This document shows positions 17,102 through 25,122 of a stretch of DNA of 64,000 nt, one piece after another. The stretch is taken from the NCBI GenBank assembly GCA_046541015.1, contig JBKHEA010000004.1:49551-113550 (forward strand). Reading direction: 5' to 3'. How positions within the stretch are numbered: the first letter of the stretch is position 1; the number at the start of each line of letters is the position of its first letter. A program made the position numbers and the translations under genes. The notes under the pieces were generated by a model. It did not search any database. It was not told the DNA's origin and worked only from the letters and a program-made list of their open reading frames with translations. Source of the DNA: Liberiplasma sp046541015. Lineage in GTDB: Bacteria > Bacillota_I > Bacilli_A > Izemoplasmatales > Izemoplasmataceae.

Positions 17102-17110
17102 GAGGAAATC

Positions 17111-18865
17111 ATGAAACTAATTGATAAAATGATAACTGTGACAATCAATGGAATTGAAGTTAATGTTCCAAGAGGGACAACCGTTTTAGAGGCCGCAAAA
17201 AAAGTTGGGGTCCATATCCCAACCTTATGTCATTTAGATCTTCATGACATTGGTGTTGTAAATAAAAGCGCAAATTGTCGTGTATGTGTAGTTGAAGATG
17301 AAAAAAGAAGTGCCTTAGTTCCTTCTTGTGCTGAAAAAGTTACTGAAGGAATGCGTATTCAAACAGATTCATTAAAAGCTGTGATGGGTAGACGAACAAG
17401 CTTAGAATTATTATTATCGAATCACCCTAAAGACTGTTTAACATGTATTAAAAACTTAGACTGTGAACTTCAAACTTTAGCCCATGAGATGAATATTAGA
17501 GAGATCCGTTATGAAGGAGAAAAAATGGATCATCCCAAAGATTCAACCTCAAGAGGTATTATTAAAGATTCTAATAAATGTATCATGTGTCGACGTTGTG
17601 TTACTATGTGTGATGAAGTTCAAACCGTAGGTGTTTTAAGTCCTTTAAAACGTGGGTTTGATGCTGTTGTAGCGACGGCATTTCATCTTGATTTAGCCGA
17701 TACTAGTTGTACGTACTGTGGGCAATGTGTATCAGTTTGTCCAACTGGCGCATTAGCTGAGGCAGATCATACACCAAGCGTATGGCGCCGATTAAACAAA
17801 GAAGATAAACATGTTATTGTTCAAGTAGCCCCAGCAGTTAGAGTTGCATTAGGTGAAGCATTTGGGTATAAACCAGGTGAAATCTCAACAGGTAAAATTG
17901 TGACTGCACTAAAACGTATTGGATTTGATGCAGTATTTGATACAAATTTTGGCGCGGATTTAACGATAGTTGAAGAAGCCACAGAATTAGTAAATCGCAT
18001 TGAAAATAAAGGACGTTTGCCGATGTTAACATCGTGTTGTCCTGCATGGGTAAAATTCATTGAACATCAATTTCCTGAATTATTAGATGTTCCATCAAGT
18101 TGTAAATCACCTCAACAAATGGTAGGAGCACTAGTTAAAACATATTATGCAAAAGAAAAAGCTATTGAACCAAAAGATATTGTTTCTGTGGCTGTAATGC
18201 CTTGTGTTGCTAAAAAGGCAGAAGCTGCAAGAGAAGAATTAAATCAAGATGGTTTAATGGATGTTGATTATGTTATAACAACGCGTGAACTAGCGCGTAT
18301 GTTAAAAGAGGCGGCGATTGATTTTAGAAAATTAAATGATACGCCGTTTGATATCCTCTTAGGTGAGTCTACGGGTGCAGCAGCAATATTTGGTACCACA
18401 GGTGGTGTTATTGAAGCTGCGACCCGTACGGCTTACGAAATGATAACTGGACAAGAGTTAAAAGAAGTTAACTTTACGCAAATGCGCGGGTTTGAAGGCA
18501 TAAGAGAAGCTACCGTTGATATTGGGGATATGACTTTAAAAATTGGCATAGCCCATGAACTAGGGAATGCAAGAAAATTATTAGAAGCGATACGTGATGG
18601 TAAAAGCCACTTTGATGTAATAGAAATCATGGCTTGCCCTGGTGGTTGTATTGGTGGTGGCGGTCAGCCTTATCACCATGGTGATTTAGGTATTCTTAAA
18701 AAGCGTCGTGAAGCATTATATGAAATAGATGCAAGTTTACCAAAAAGAAAATCGCATGAAAATGAAATGGTCATGAAACTTTATGAAGATTTCTTAGAAA
18801 AACCAGGTAGTCACAAAGCGCATCATTTATTGCATACAACCTATACTGCAAAAGAAAGAATCTAA
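17111..18865 (+). CDS. hydA: [FeFe] hydrogenase catalytic subunit (HydA, group A3 type)
   Basis: Reduces protons to H2. The 584-residue protein has an N-terminal [2Fe-2S] domain (C40, C56, C59, C73), a His-ligated cluster (H105, C109, C112, C118), two [4Fe-4S] clusters (C157-C167 and C200-C210), then the H-cluster domain. H-cluster ligands are in TSCCPAW (C309), MPCVAKKAE (C365) and MACPGGCIGGGG (C509 and C513). All key cysteines are present, so it should be active once the HydEFG maturases, not seen here, act on it. It is the last gene of the operon. With the two upstream subunits this fits NADH- plus ferredoxin-dependent H2 production. Confidence 0.96.
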   Translation: MKLIDKMITVTINGIEVNVPRGTTVLEAAKKVGVHIPTLCHLDLHDIGVVNKSANCRVCVVEDEKRSALVPSCAEKVTEGMRIQTDSLKAVMGRRTSLELLLSNHPKDCLTCIKNLDCELQTLAHEMNIREIRYEGEKMDHPKDSTSRGIIKDSNKCIMCRRCVTMCDEVQTVGVLSPLKRGFDAVVATAFHLDLADTSCTYCGQCVSVCPTGALAEADHTPSVWRRLNKEDKHVIVQVAPAVRVALGEAFGYKPGEISTGKIVTALKRIGFDAVFDTNFGADLTIVEEATELVNRIENKGRLPMLTSCCPAWVKFIEHQFPELLDVPSSCKSPQQMVGALVKTYYAKEKAIEPKDIVSVAVMPCVAKKAEAAREELNQDGLMDVDYVITTRELARMLKEAAIDFRKLNDTPFDILLGESTGAAAIFGTTGGVIEAATRTAYEMITGQELKEVNFTQMRGFEGIREATVDIGDMTLKIGIAHELGNARKLLEAIRDGKSHFDVIEIMACPGGCIGGGGQPYHHGDLGILKKRREALYEIDASLPKRKSHENEMVMKLYEDFLEKPGSHKAHHLLHTTYTAKERI

Positions 18866-18905
18866 TAAAAAATCCTTGATAGGTTATCTATCAAGGATTT
18901 TTTTT
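18866..18905. terminator. Bidirectional terminator between hydA and the aminotransferase gene
   Basis: Twelve-bp stem AATCCTTGATAG/CTATCAAGGATT with loop GTTAT, A residues on the left and T residues on the right, between converging genes. Confidence 0.93.
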
Positions 18906-20166
18906 AAGATTCTCTAGTTTCAATTAATTCATCAAGGGCATCTTTAACGCGTTTGGCTAAACCAATGAGTTTATGTTTAGGAATGCTACAGATTGCAACT
19001 CTTAACCCACCATAAACATTTACAAAGAAAATATTGAGGGTTTTAAGTTTTAAGTGAAGCTCATTTTTGATGACTTGTCGGTCAACTCTAATGGTGATAA
19101 AAAAGCCTTCCTTATAAGGATATATATCTAATCCAACATCACTAGCTTCCTTAGTAAAAATCTCTGCACGTTCTTTTAACAGTTTAACATAAATTGATTT
19201 TTCTTCTAAGTAAGCTTTTTTAAGATCTTTATTTAAAGCAATCTCACTAAAAAGTTTCATCCCACCTGTATTTACTGTAGACCAATAACCACGGGCACTA
19301 TTTGCACAAGCATTTTTTAGTTTAATACGCTCTTTTTCGTTACTTGAAATAAGGACTTGAGCGCCAACACGCATACCGTAGGCTGATAAGGTTTTTGATA
19401 TACTAAAAGTGACAACTGTTAATATATTTTCAGGTAAACCAACAAATTGACTGAAGATTTTTTTATAGGCATCACCGCGTAAATTAAAATCGATATACGC
19501 AATATCATGAACGATGATAAATGCGCCTTTTTCACTTAATTTTTTTGCGACTTCTATGACATCTGCCCATTCGTTTTCTGTCATGGTATACCCCGTCGGA
19601 TTTTGGCAGGGATCGTTAATAAAAACCACGACTTTACCTTGATCATTCATGACATTGGTACAGGTTTCTTCAAAAGACTTAATATTAAAGCTGTTATCCT
19701 CATTAAATAATTCATAAGAAACAATTGGGGTTCTTTGTTCCTTAGCTATCGTTGTATAAGGACCCCATCCGATATTTGGATGAATGACACTTTGACCTGG
19801 AGCTAGAGTGTTTTTAATGGTACTACTTAATGCACCCGTCCCACCAGGTGTTGCGATAATGTCACAATCAATATCTAAATCGACGCTTTTAAACAACCAA
19901 TCTTTCACAGCTTCTCTAAAATCTGGTGCGCCTAAAATACTTGGGGCATAACGTGCTTTTGTAGCATCATCGATTGTATCAAAAACGCGGTAGACACTAT
20001 CAAAAGTTAATAGGTTTCCTTCTTCACTAAAATACGTTCCAAAAGCACCATTTACTACAGATTCATCCCCATATTTTTTCGTTGCCTCAATCGCGCCTTG
20101 ACTTGCCTCAAAGACCGTATCAATAATTTCTTTATCATGGACAACGTCACTTACGAATAATTTCAT
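18904..20166 (-). CDS. Class I/II pyridoxal-phosphate aminotransferase, aromatic or aspartate type
   Basis: Predicted to move amino groups between an amino acid and a 2-oxo acid. The 420-residue protein shows the class I fold: NDPCQNPTGY near the cofactor, an IVHDIAYIDF strand with the PLP aspartate, SISKTLSAYG with the Schiff-base lysine, and GLRVAICSIP with the substrate-carboxylate arginine. It resembles bacterial aromatic/aspartate aminotransferases, but substrate is not proven. AGGTGA precedes the ATG. It lies 14 bases after PEP carboxykinase and is surely cotranscribed, within a block of amino-acid catabolism genes. Confidence 0.85.
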   Translation of the reverse strand: MKLFVSDVVHDKEIIDTVFEASQGAIEATKKYGDESVVNGAFGTYFSEEGNLLTFDSVYRVFDTIDDATKARYAPSILGAPDFREAVKDWLFKSVDLDIDCDIIATPGGTGALSSTIKNTLAPGQSVIHPNIGWGPYTTIAKEQRTPIVSYELFNEDNSFNIKSFEETCTNVMNDQGKVVVFINDPCQNPTGYTMTENEWADVIEVAKKLSEKGAFIIVHDIAYIDFNLRGDAYKKIFSQFVGLPENILTVVTFSISKTLSAYGMRVGAQVLISSNEKERIKLKNACANSARGYWSTVNTGGMKLFSEIALNKDLKKAYLEEKSIYVKLLKERAEIFTKEASDVGLDIYPYKEGFFITIRVDRQVIKNELHLKLKTLNIFFVNVYGGLRVAICSIPKHKLIGLAKRVKDALDELIETRES

Positions 20167-20180
20167 CTTGTCACCTTCAT

Positions 20181-21803
20181 TTATTTGCTTAAATTATTTG
20201 TGATACTTAAAATCGCTTCATCACTTAGTTTATCATAATCATCTAATCCGTTAATAAACTCTAAACGATCTTGCATGCGTGCTTTAAAAGTTTCTAAATA
20301 AGTTTGATCATTAAGCGGTGGAGTAAATCCATCGATGACAGCGTATTCTGTCTGATTTAAAGGAGAAAACGGCTTGAATGTTACCGTTTCTTCAACTACG
20401 CTTTCTATCGCTTTAAGGGTTATGCTAGGTGGAATTTTTTTCCCTAAAAAATGACCAGTATTAATAATATAACATGACACATTGTGATGATCAAACAAGT
20501 CTTTAAACTTTTCATAATCATGACTTAATGGGTATAACCTAAATGGGTTAGCATAGGGAACAACTACTAGTTTATTAGGATCAGCGCCTTCTTCAGCGCT
20601 GCTTCTTTTAGTTGCTAGTGTTGCCCCAAGGGTACTTGCTAAAATACTTGAATTAACTTTTAAAAGCGGTGGTAAGGTATCATCTTTCATTATCCAATAG
20701 ATGGCATTGACTTTTTCTTCAAACTTATATTCTCGATCAGGTGTCCAAAATTTGCTTTTAACTGCACGCCCATTACCTGATTGAATATCTTCAGTTACCG
20801 GAACAATAAGACCATCTTCATCTAATGTTGCCCCAACGTTTTGAAGGGTTAAAAGATATTTATTATCCGGACTATCGGTTGGATAATCTTGAACTTTATC
20901 AAAGTATGCAGGTTCTAAACTAACACTAGAAGTATCGTTATTAGAGATTATAAAGGCATCATCATGCAAGACGGTGATGTCATATTTTCCTTCGTGTCTA
21001 GAATGGGTAATGGTGCTTTTCCCACTACCACTTAAACCAAAAACGCCCATAACATAAGGTTTTTTATCTTTTATTTCTATACGTTTTTGTCCACCATGAC
21101 AAGCAGTATAGCCATTTCTTTGTGCAATGGTCCAAGCCATTGTTAAAGAAGCTTTTTTATGTTCTCCAAAGTAGCGTAATCCTAAAAGGGCCCCAGCGTT
21201 TGTTTCTTTATCAAAAATACTCATGCCTTTTTCAAAACCATCAACAAAGAAATCAGGATCTGAATATAAATAAATATCGCCTTCACTAATCTGTGCAGAT
21301 TCTTTATACATAAGACGTGTTTCTTCATCTAATACTTGAAAATTTAACATCCATGAATATAGTGTATTTTCAAAGCCTTCGGGGATTAATAAATGCGCTT
21401 TTACACTAAAATCTTTATCAAGACCAATAACACATGTTGCATGATACATTGTCCGATAACGATTCTCATACGTTGCATCACGTAATATGTTTGCATAGTG
21501 ATCTAGTGTATCTTTAGTTACTAGACGTCTAGCTTGGGCTTGTCTTCCTGTAATAACACCATCGTTAAACATTAAGACTTTAGCATCTTCAGGAAGCCCT
21601 AAGTCTAAGGGTCTATATATTTCTAAATCAGAAATAATGGTACCAGGAGAATTTTTTGCAAGGTAATAGGCTTCTTCTAAAGTATTCACTTTAATAACAT
21701 TATTTTTATAAAAAGCTGTTTCTATAATCGTGCGGAATCGACTATACATATTTGGGGTTTTTAGACCAATATCTTTTCGAGATAAATGACTTTTCGTTGC
21801 CAT
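20181..21803 (-). CDS. Phosphoenolpyruvate carboxykinase, ATP-dependent type (divergent)
   Basis: Interconverts oxaloacetate plus ATP and PEP plus CO2 plus ADP. The 540-residue protein has the PEPCK P-loop FGLSGSGKST (residues 256-264), a kinase-2-like LHDDAF, NTGHFLGK, and ATKRSSAEE. These match the ATP-dependent PckA fold, although several blocks differ from the textbook enzyme (for example GSGKST for GTGKTT). In an amino-acid fermenter it could run toward PEP for biosynthesis, or toward oxaloacetate with ATP gain. It lies just after a terminator of the upstream operon with no visible promoter in the 42-base gap, so it may depend on read-through. No symbol is given because of the divergence. 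Confidence 0.78.
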   Translation of the reverse strand: MATKSHLSRKDIGLKTPNMYSRFRTIIETAFYKNNVIKVNTLEEAYYLAKNSPGTIISDLEIYRPLDLGLPEDAKVLMFNDGVITGRQAQARRLVTKDTLDHYANILRDATYENRYRTMYHATCVIGLDKDFSVKAHLLIPEGFENTLYSWMLNFQVLDEETRLMYKESAQISEGDIYLYSDPDFFVDGFEKGMSIFDKETNAGALLGLRYFGEHKKASLTMAWTIAQRNGYTACHGGQKRIEIKDKKPYVMGVFGLSGSGKSTITHSRHEGKYDITVLHDDAFIISNNDTSSVSLEPAYFDKVQDYPTDSPDNKYLLTLQNVGATLDEDGLIVPVTEDIQSGNGRAVKSKFWTPDREYKFEEKVNAIYWIMKDDTLPPLLKVNSSILASTLGATLATKRSSAEEGADPNKLVVVPYANPFRLYPLSHDYEKFKDLFDHHNVSCYIINTGHFLGKKIPPSITLKAIESVVEETVTFKPFSPLNQTEYAVIDGFTPPLNDQTYLETFKARMQDRLEFINGLDDYDKLSDEAILSITNNLSK

Positions 21804-21823
21804 AAGCGCGCTCCTTTTATGAT

Positions 21824-21847
21824 AAAAAAGCAGAAAGCTGCTTTTTT
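21824..21847 (-). terminator. Terminator after the dehydrogenase gene
   Basis: Ten-bp stem AAAAAAGCAG/CTGCTTTTTT with a four-base loop. On the minus strand it sits on the stop codon of the dehydrogenase gene and ends in U residues, just before the PEP carboxykinase gene. Confidence 0.8.
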
Positions 21848-22964
21848 ATTCTATATTCCATTTGAATTTTTGTCTTGCGTTAACATAATCACTTTGAACA
21901 CGCATCATTTTTTCAATACGGCGCTCAGCGAGAATGTTTGCAGCTTTATAGGTTGGGATTTTTTCTTCTTTTGCAATATGGAAAATTTGCATTAAGCGGT
22001 CATATATTCCTTCAGTTGTTTGAATAGCACTAGGTTCATGATAGCCAATCATTTCATGATATACATTAATAACGCCACCAGCATTAATGACAAAGTCAGG
22101 TGCATATAAAATCCCTAACTCTTCAAGCATGTCGCCATGACGTTCCTCTTTTAATACATTATTTGCTGCACCAGCGATGATTGAGGTGCGTAGTTGAGGA
22201 ATGGTATCATCATTTAAAATAGCCCCGATTGCGTTTGGTGAGAAGATGTCGCATTTTTTTCCATAAATTTCATCTGGTTCAACATAAATTGCAAGAGGAT
22301 ATAGTTTTTTAAATTTAGCAATTTTTTCTTGATCAATATCCGTAAAATAAATACGTCTTAAATGATTCTCTTGTAAATATTGAACCATCTCTTGTACAAC
22401 TGCACCAACCCCTTGGAAAGCGATGGTTAAATCATCCAAATTATCTTTACCTAGTTTTTCTTTTACAGCTGCAAGCATCCCAACATAAACACCACGTGCG
22501 GTTAAAATAGTTGTGCTACCAGCACCTTTTCTTAAAACACCAGATACATAATCTGTTTCCATGTCCATATATTCACAATCTTTTAACGTGATATTCATAT
22601 CTTGTCCTGTATACACACGACCATTTAAGCTTTGAATATAACGTCCATATGAACGGAAGAACTCTTCGCTTTTAACTTTTTTAGGGTCACCGATAATAAC
22701 GGTTTTACATCCACCGATATTTAACCCAGCAGCGGCGTTTTTGTAAGTCATCCCTTTCGCTAAACGAGTAACATCGTAAAGCGCTTCTTCCTCACAAGAA
22801 TAATTATATAAACGTGTCCCACCACACGCTGGCCCTAAACGGGTATCATGAATACAAGTAATGCCTTTTAACCCTGTTTCTTTGTTGTGAAAGTAAATGA
22901 TTTGTTCAAAGCCTTCATTTGAATAATTGAATACATCGCTTGTTAAATCTGATTTCTTTTTCAT
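21846..22964 (-). CDS. Leucine/valine (Glu/Leu/Phe/Val family) dehydrogenase
   Basis: NAD-dependent oxidative deaminase giving a 2-oxo acid, ammonia and NADH. The 372-residue length and motifs fit leucine dehydrogenase: GPACGGTR, AKGMTYKNAAAGL with a catalytic lysine, GGCKTVIIGDP with the second lysine (usual GGGK is GGCK here), TGQDMN, and the nucleotide-binding FQGVGAVVQ. AAGGAGA precedes the ATG. It is the last gene of a buk-ptb-dehydrogenase operon, the same three enzymes as in the Bacillus branched-chain acid (bkd) operon, here without the oxo-acid dehydrogenase. That suggests branched-chain amino acids as substrates. Confidence 0.9.
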   Translation of the reverse strand: MKKKSDLTSDVFNYSNEGFEQIIYFHNKETGLKGITCIHDTRLGPACGGTRLYNYSCEEEALYDVTRLAKGMTYKNAAAGLNIGGCKTVIIGDPKKVKSEEFFRSYGRYIQSLNGRVYTGQDMNITLKDCEYMDMETDYVSGVLRKGAGSTTILTARGVYVGMLAAVKEKLGKDNLDDLTIAFQGVGAVVQEMVQYLQENHLRRIYFTDIDQEKIAKFKKLYPLAIYVEPDEIYGKKCDIFSPNAIGAILNDDTIPQLRTSIIAGAANNVLKEERHGDMLEELGILYAPDFVINAGGVINVYHEMIGYHEPSAIQTTEGIYDRLMQIFHIAKEEKIPTYKAANILAERRIEKMMRVQSDYVNARQKFKWNIE

Positions 22965-22985
22965 TCATGGTCTCCTTATAAAATA

Positions 22986-23891
22986 TTATTTTAAATCTGC
23001 GATTAATGCAGATAGTGCAATCGAGTTAAATTTTGATAAAGTTGAATCCGCACGGCTTGTTAAAACGATGGGTTTACTTGCCCCAGCAATGACACTTGCG
23101 CTTTTAGCATTGGCTAAGAACATCATGCTTTTATAAAATACATTACCAGACTCAATTTGAGGCATTAATACCATATCAACATCTCCAGCAATAGGGTCAG
23201 TAATGCCTTTATATTCAGCAGCTTCTTTGTTAATCGCGTTATCTAGCGCAAACGGTCCGCCTATAATACAATCTGTGATAAGGTTTTTTTGACATCTTGT
23301 AACAAGTTCACTGGCATCAAGGGTCGCTTGCATTTTAGGATTAATTTTTTCAATGGCTGCAATGACACCAACCTTTAAAGGCTCAATCCCTAAAGATTTC
23401 CCAATCACGAGTGCATTTTCAATGATTTCTTGTTTAACATTAACATCAGGGTCAATATTCATCGCACCATCACTCATTAAGAGTAGTTTATGATAATTAG
23501 CAATTTCCATAACACTGACATGAGATAAACGATTTTTAGTTCTTAACCCATAATCTTTATCAAGGGCAGCTCTTAAGATAACTGCAGTATCAACATACCC
23601 TTTCATCAAAATAGCGCCTTCAGTTTGACTAACAATTTTTACAGCTTCTTCACAAGCTTGAACAGGATCAATAATATGCAATATATCATAGCCATCATGC
23701 TCAATGCCCAAATCTTCTAGGGTTTCAAAAATAGCGTTTTGATCACCCACTAAAATTGGTTTGACAATATTTTTTTCTTTTGCCATATGCACTGCTTCAA
23801 GGACATGATGATCATTAGCAACTGCGACTACTAATGTCTTTGTTTCAATACTTACAGCCTTATCGATAATTTCTTGAATTGTTTTAATCAT
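22986..23891 (-). CDS. ptb: Phosphate butyryltransferase
   Basis: Converts butyryl-CoA or branched acyl-CoA plus phosphate to the acyl phosphate and CoA. The 301-residue protein fits the phosphate acetyl/butyryl transferase family: AVANDHHVLEAV near the N-terminus, MKGYVDTAVILRAAL, SDGAMNIDP, and the GPFALDNAIN block that marks Ptb rather than Pta. The start at 23891 follows AAGGGGGAT; the open frame continues 20 codons upstream into buk but without a site. It lies 10 bases after buk, a gene pair that makes one ATP per acyl-CoA. Confidence 0.94.
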   Translation of the reverse strand: MIKTIQEIIDKAVSIETKTLVVAVANDHHVLEAVHMAKEKNIVKPILVGDQNAIFETLEDLGIEHDGYDILHIIDPVQACEEAVKIVSQTEGAILMKGYVDTAVILRAALDKDYGLRTKNRLSHVSVMEIANYHKLLLMSDGAMNIDPDVNVKQEIIENALVIGKSLGIEPLKVGVIAAIEKINPKMQATLDASELVTRCQKNLITDCIIGGPFALDNAINKEAAEYKGITDPIAGDVDMVLMPQIESGNVFYKSMMFLANAKSASVIAGASKPIVLTSRADSTLSKFNSIALSALIADLK

Positions 23892-23901
23892 GTTATCCCC
23901 C

Positions 23902-24972
23902 TTATTTATAGGTTTTAGCATCTTCCTCATTGCGTAAAACACGTAACGCACCTAATGCTAAAGCCTCCATTTCATCTTCACCTGGATACACCATTATTGG
24001 TGCAATAAAGCTGATGCGTTCTTTAATTAAATCAACAGCAAGTTGATCATAAGCTAAGCCACCAGTTAAAATAATCGCATCTACTTGACCCTTTAATACG
24101 GTGGCTAAACTACCGATTTCTTTTGCGATTTGATAACACATCACACTAAAAATAAACTCAGCTTGTGTGTCACCTTCTTTAATACGTTTTTCAATTTCAT
24201 AGCCATCATTAGTCCCTAAGTAAGCGACCAATCCACCTTGACCATAATTTTTTCTTTGAATATCTTTTAACGTATAATCTCCTTTAAAAATCATTTTATA
24301 TAACGGACCAAGCGGGACAGATCCACTTCGTTCAGGAGACATTGGACCATCGCCATCAAGGGCATTATTGACATCAATAACGCGTCCTAATTGATGGGCA
24401 CCAACACTAATGCCACCCCCTAAATGGGCTACAATTAAGTTTAGCGATTTATAAGGTTTCTTTAAATCCCTTGATGCTTTTAAAGCTACCGCTTTTTGGT
24501 TTAGTGCATGAAATAAACTATCACGTTTAATCTCAGGCATACCGGTATAACGAGCAATATCTTCCATTTCATCAACTGCAACAGGGTCAACAATAAAGCT
24601 TGGAATATTGACCTTATCCCCAAGTTCTTTTGCGAGTACACAACCTAAATTAGATGCGTGTTCGCCACGAGGTGCTTTTTTGATATAGTCAATCATCGCA
24701 TCATTAACGTAATATGTTCCGCTTTCAATTGGTTTAAGCATGCCACCACGCCCAACAATCGCCGCTAAATCACTTAGTTTAATATCTGCTTTATCTAAAG
24801 CGTTTAAAATTGCTTCTTTTCTAAAATTATATTGATCAATGATACGTTCAAAAGATTGAATCTCTTTTGTATCATGTCGTACACTTAATTTAAAAATACA
24901 ATTCTCATTTTCATAAACCGCAAGTTTAGTACTAGTAGAACCTGGGTTTATGGCTAAAATCTTATGTCCCAT
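23902..24972 (-). CDS. buk: Butyrate kinase
   Basis: Makes ATP from butyryl (or isobutyryl, isovaleryl) phosphate. The 356-residue protein belongs to the acetate/butyrate kinase fold: NPGSTSTK phosphate-binding motif near the N-terminus, VGRGGML, HLGGGISVGAH, and the GDGPMSPERSG block typical of Buk. ATG 24972 follows GAGGAGG. It is first in the buk-ptb-dehydrogenase operon, under a strong promoter with a perfect cre operator in its spacer. The substrate chain is inferred to be branched because of the leucine-type dehydrogenase in the same operon. Confidence 0.95.
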   Translation of the reverse strand: MGHKILAINPGSTSTKLAVYENENCIFKLSVRHDTKEIQSFERIIDQYNFRKEAILNALDKADIKLSDLAAIVGRGGMLKPIESGTYYVNDAMIDYIKKAPRGEHASNLGCVLAKELGDKVNIPSFIVDPVAVDEMEDIARYTGMPEIKRDSLFHALNQKAVALKASRDLKKPYKSLNLIVAHLGGGISVGAHQLGRVIDVNNALDGDGPMSPERSGSVPLGPLYKMIFKGDYTLKDIQRKNYGQGGLVAYLGTNDGYEIEKRIKEGDTQAEFIFSVMCYQIAKEIGSLATVLKGQVDAIILTGGLAYDQLAVDLIKERISFIAPIMVYPGEDEMEALALGALRVLRNEEDAKTYK

Positions 24973-25009
24973 GCGTTCCTCCTCAAAAATCTTTTTTACA
25001 ACACGATAC

Positions 25010-25038
25010 ATTATAACATGTTAGCGTTTTCACTACAA
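25010..25038 (-). promoter_or_regulatory. Promoter of the buk-ptb-dehydrogenase operon
   Basis: On the minus strand: TTGTAG (25038-25033), 17-bp spacer, and an extended -10 TGTTATAAT ending at 25010. The whole spacer is occupied by a cre site. Confidence 0.8.
25019..25032 (-). promoter_or_regulatory. Perfect cre operator in the buk promoter
   Basis: TGAAAACGCTAACA on the minus strand fits all 14 positions of TGWAANCGNTNWCA. It lies between the -35 and -10 boxes, where CcpA binding would block transcription. Confidence 0.75.
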
Positions 25039-25097
25039 CACCCAATAAAAGGATTTTTATATTTTTATTTAAAAATCTTATATTGGCTTTAATAAGC

Positions 25098-25122
25098 AAA
25101 AAAAACGCCTTTGCGTTTTTTT
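25098..25122 (-). terminator. Terminator of the tryptophanase gene
   Basis: Stem AAAAAACGC/GCGTTTTTT with loop CTTT directly at the tryptophanase stop codon. On the minus strand it ends in a U tract. Confidence 0.85.

Noticed and set aside
24973..25011. Upstream extension of butyrate kinase by 13 codons
   Set aside because: The extension would begin at the -10 box of the mapped promoter and has no ribosome binding site; GAGGAGG precedes ATG 24972.
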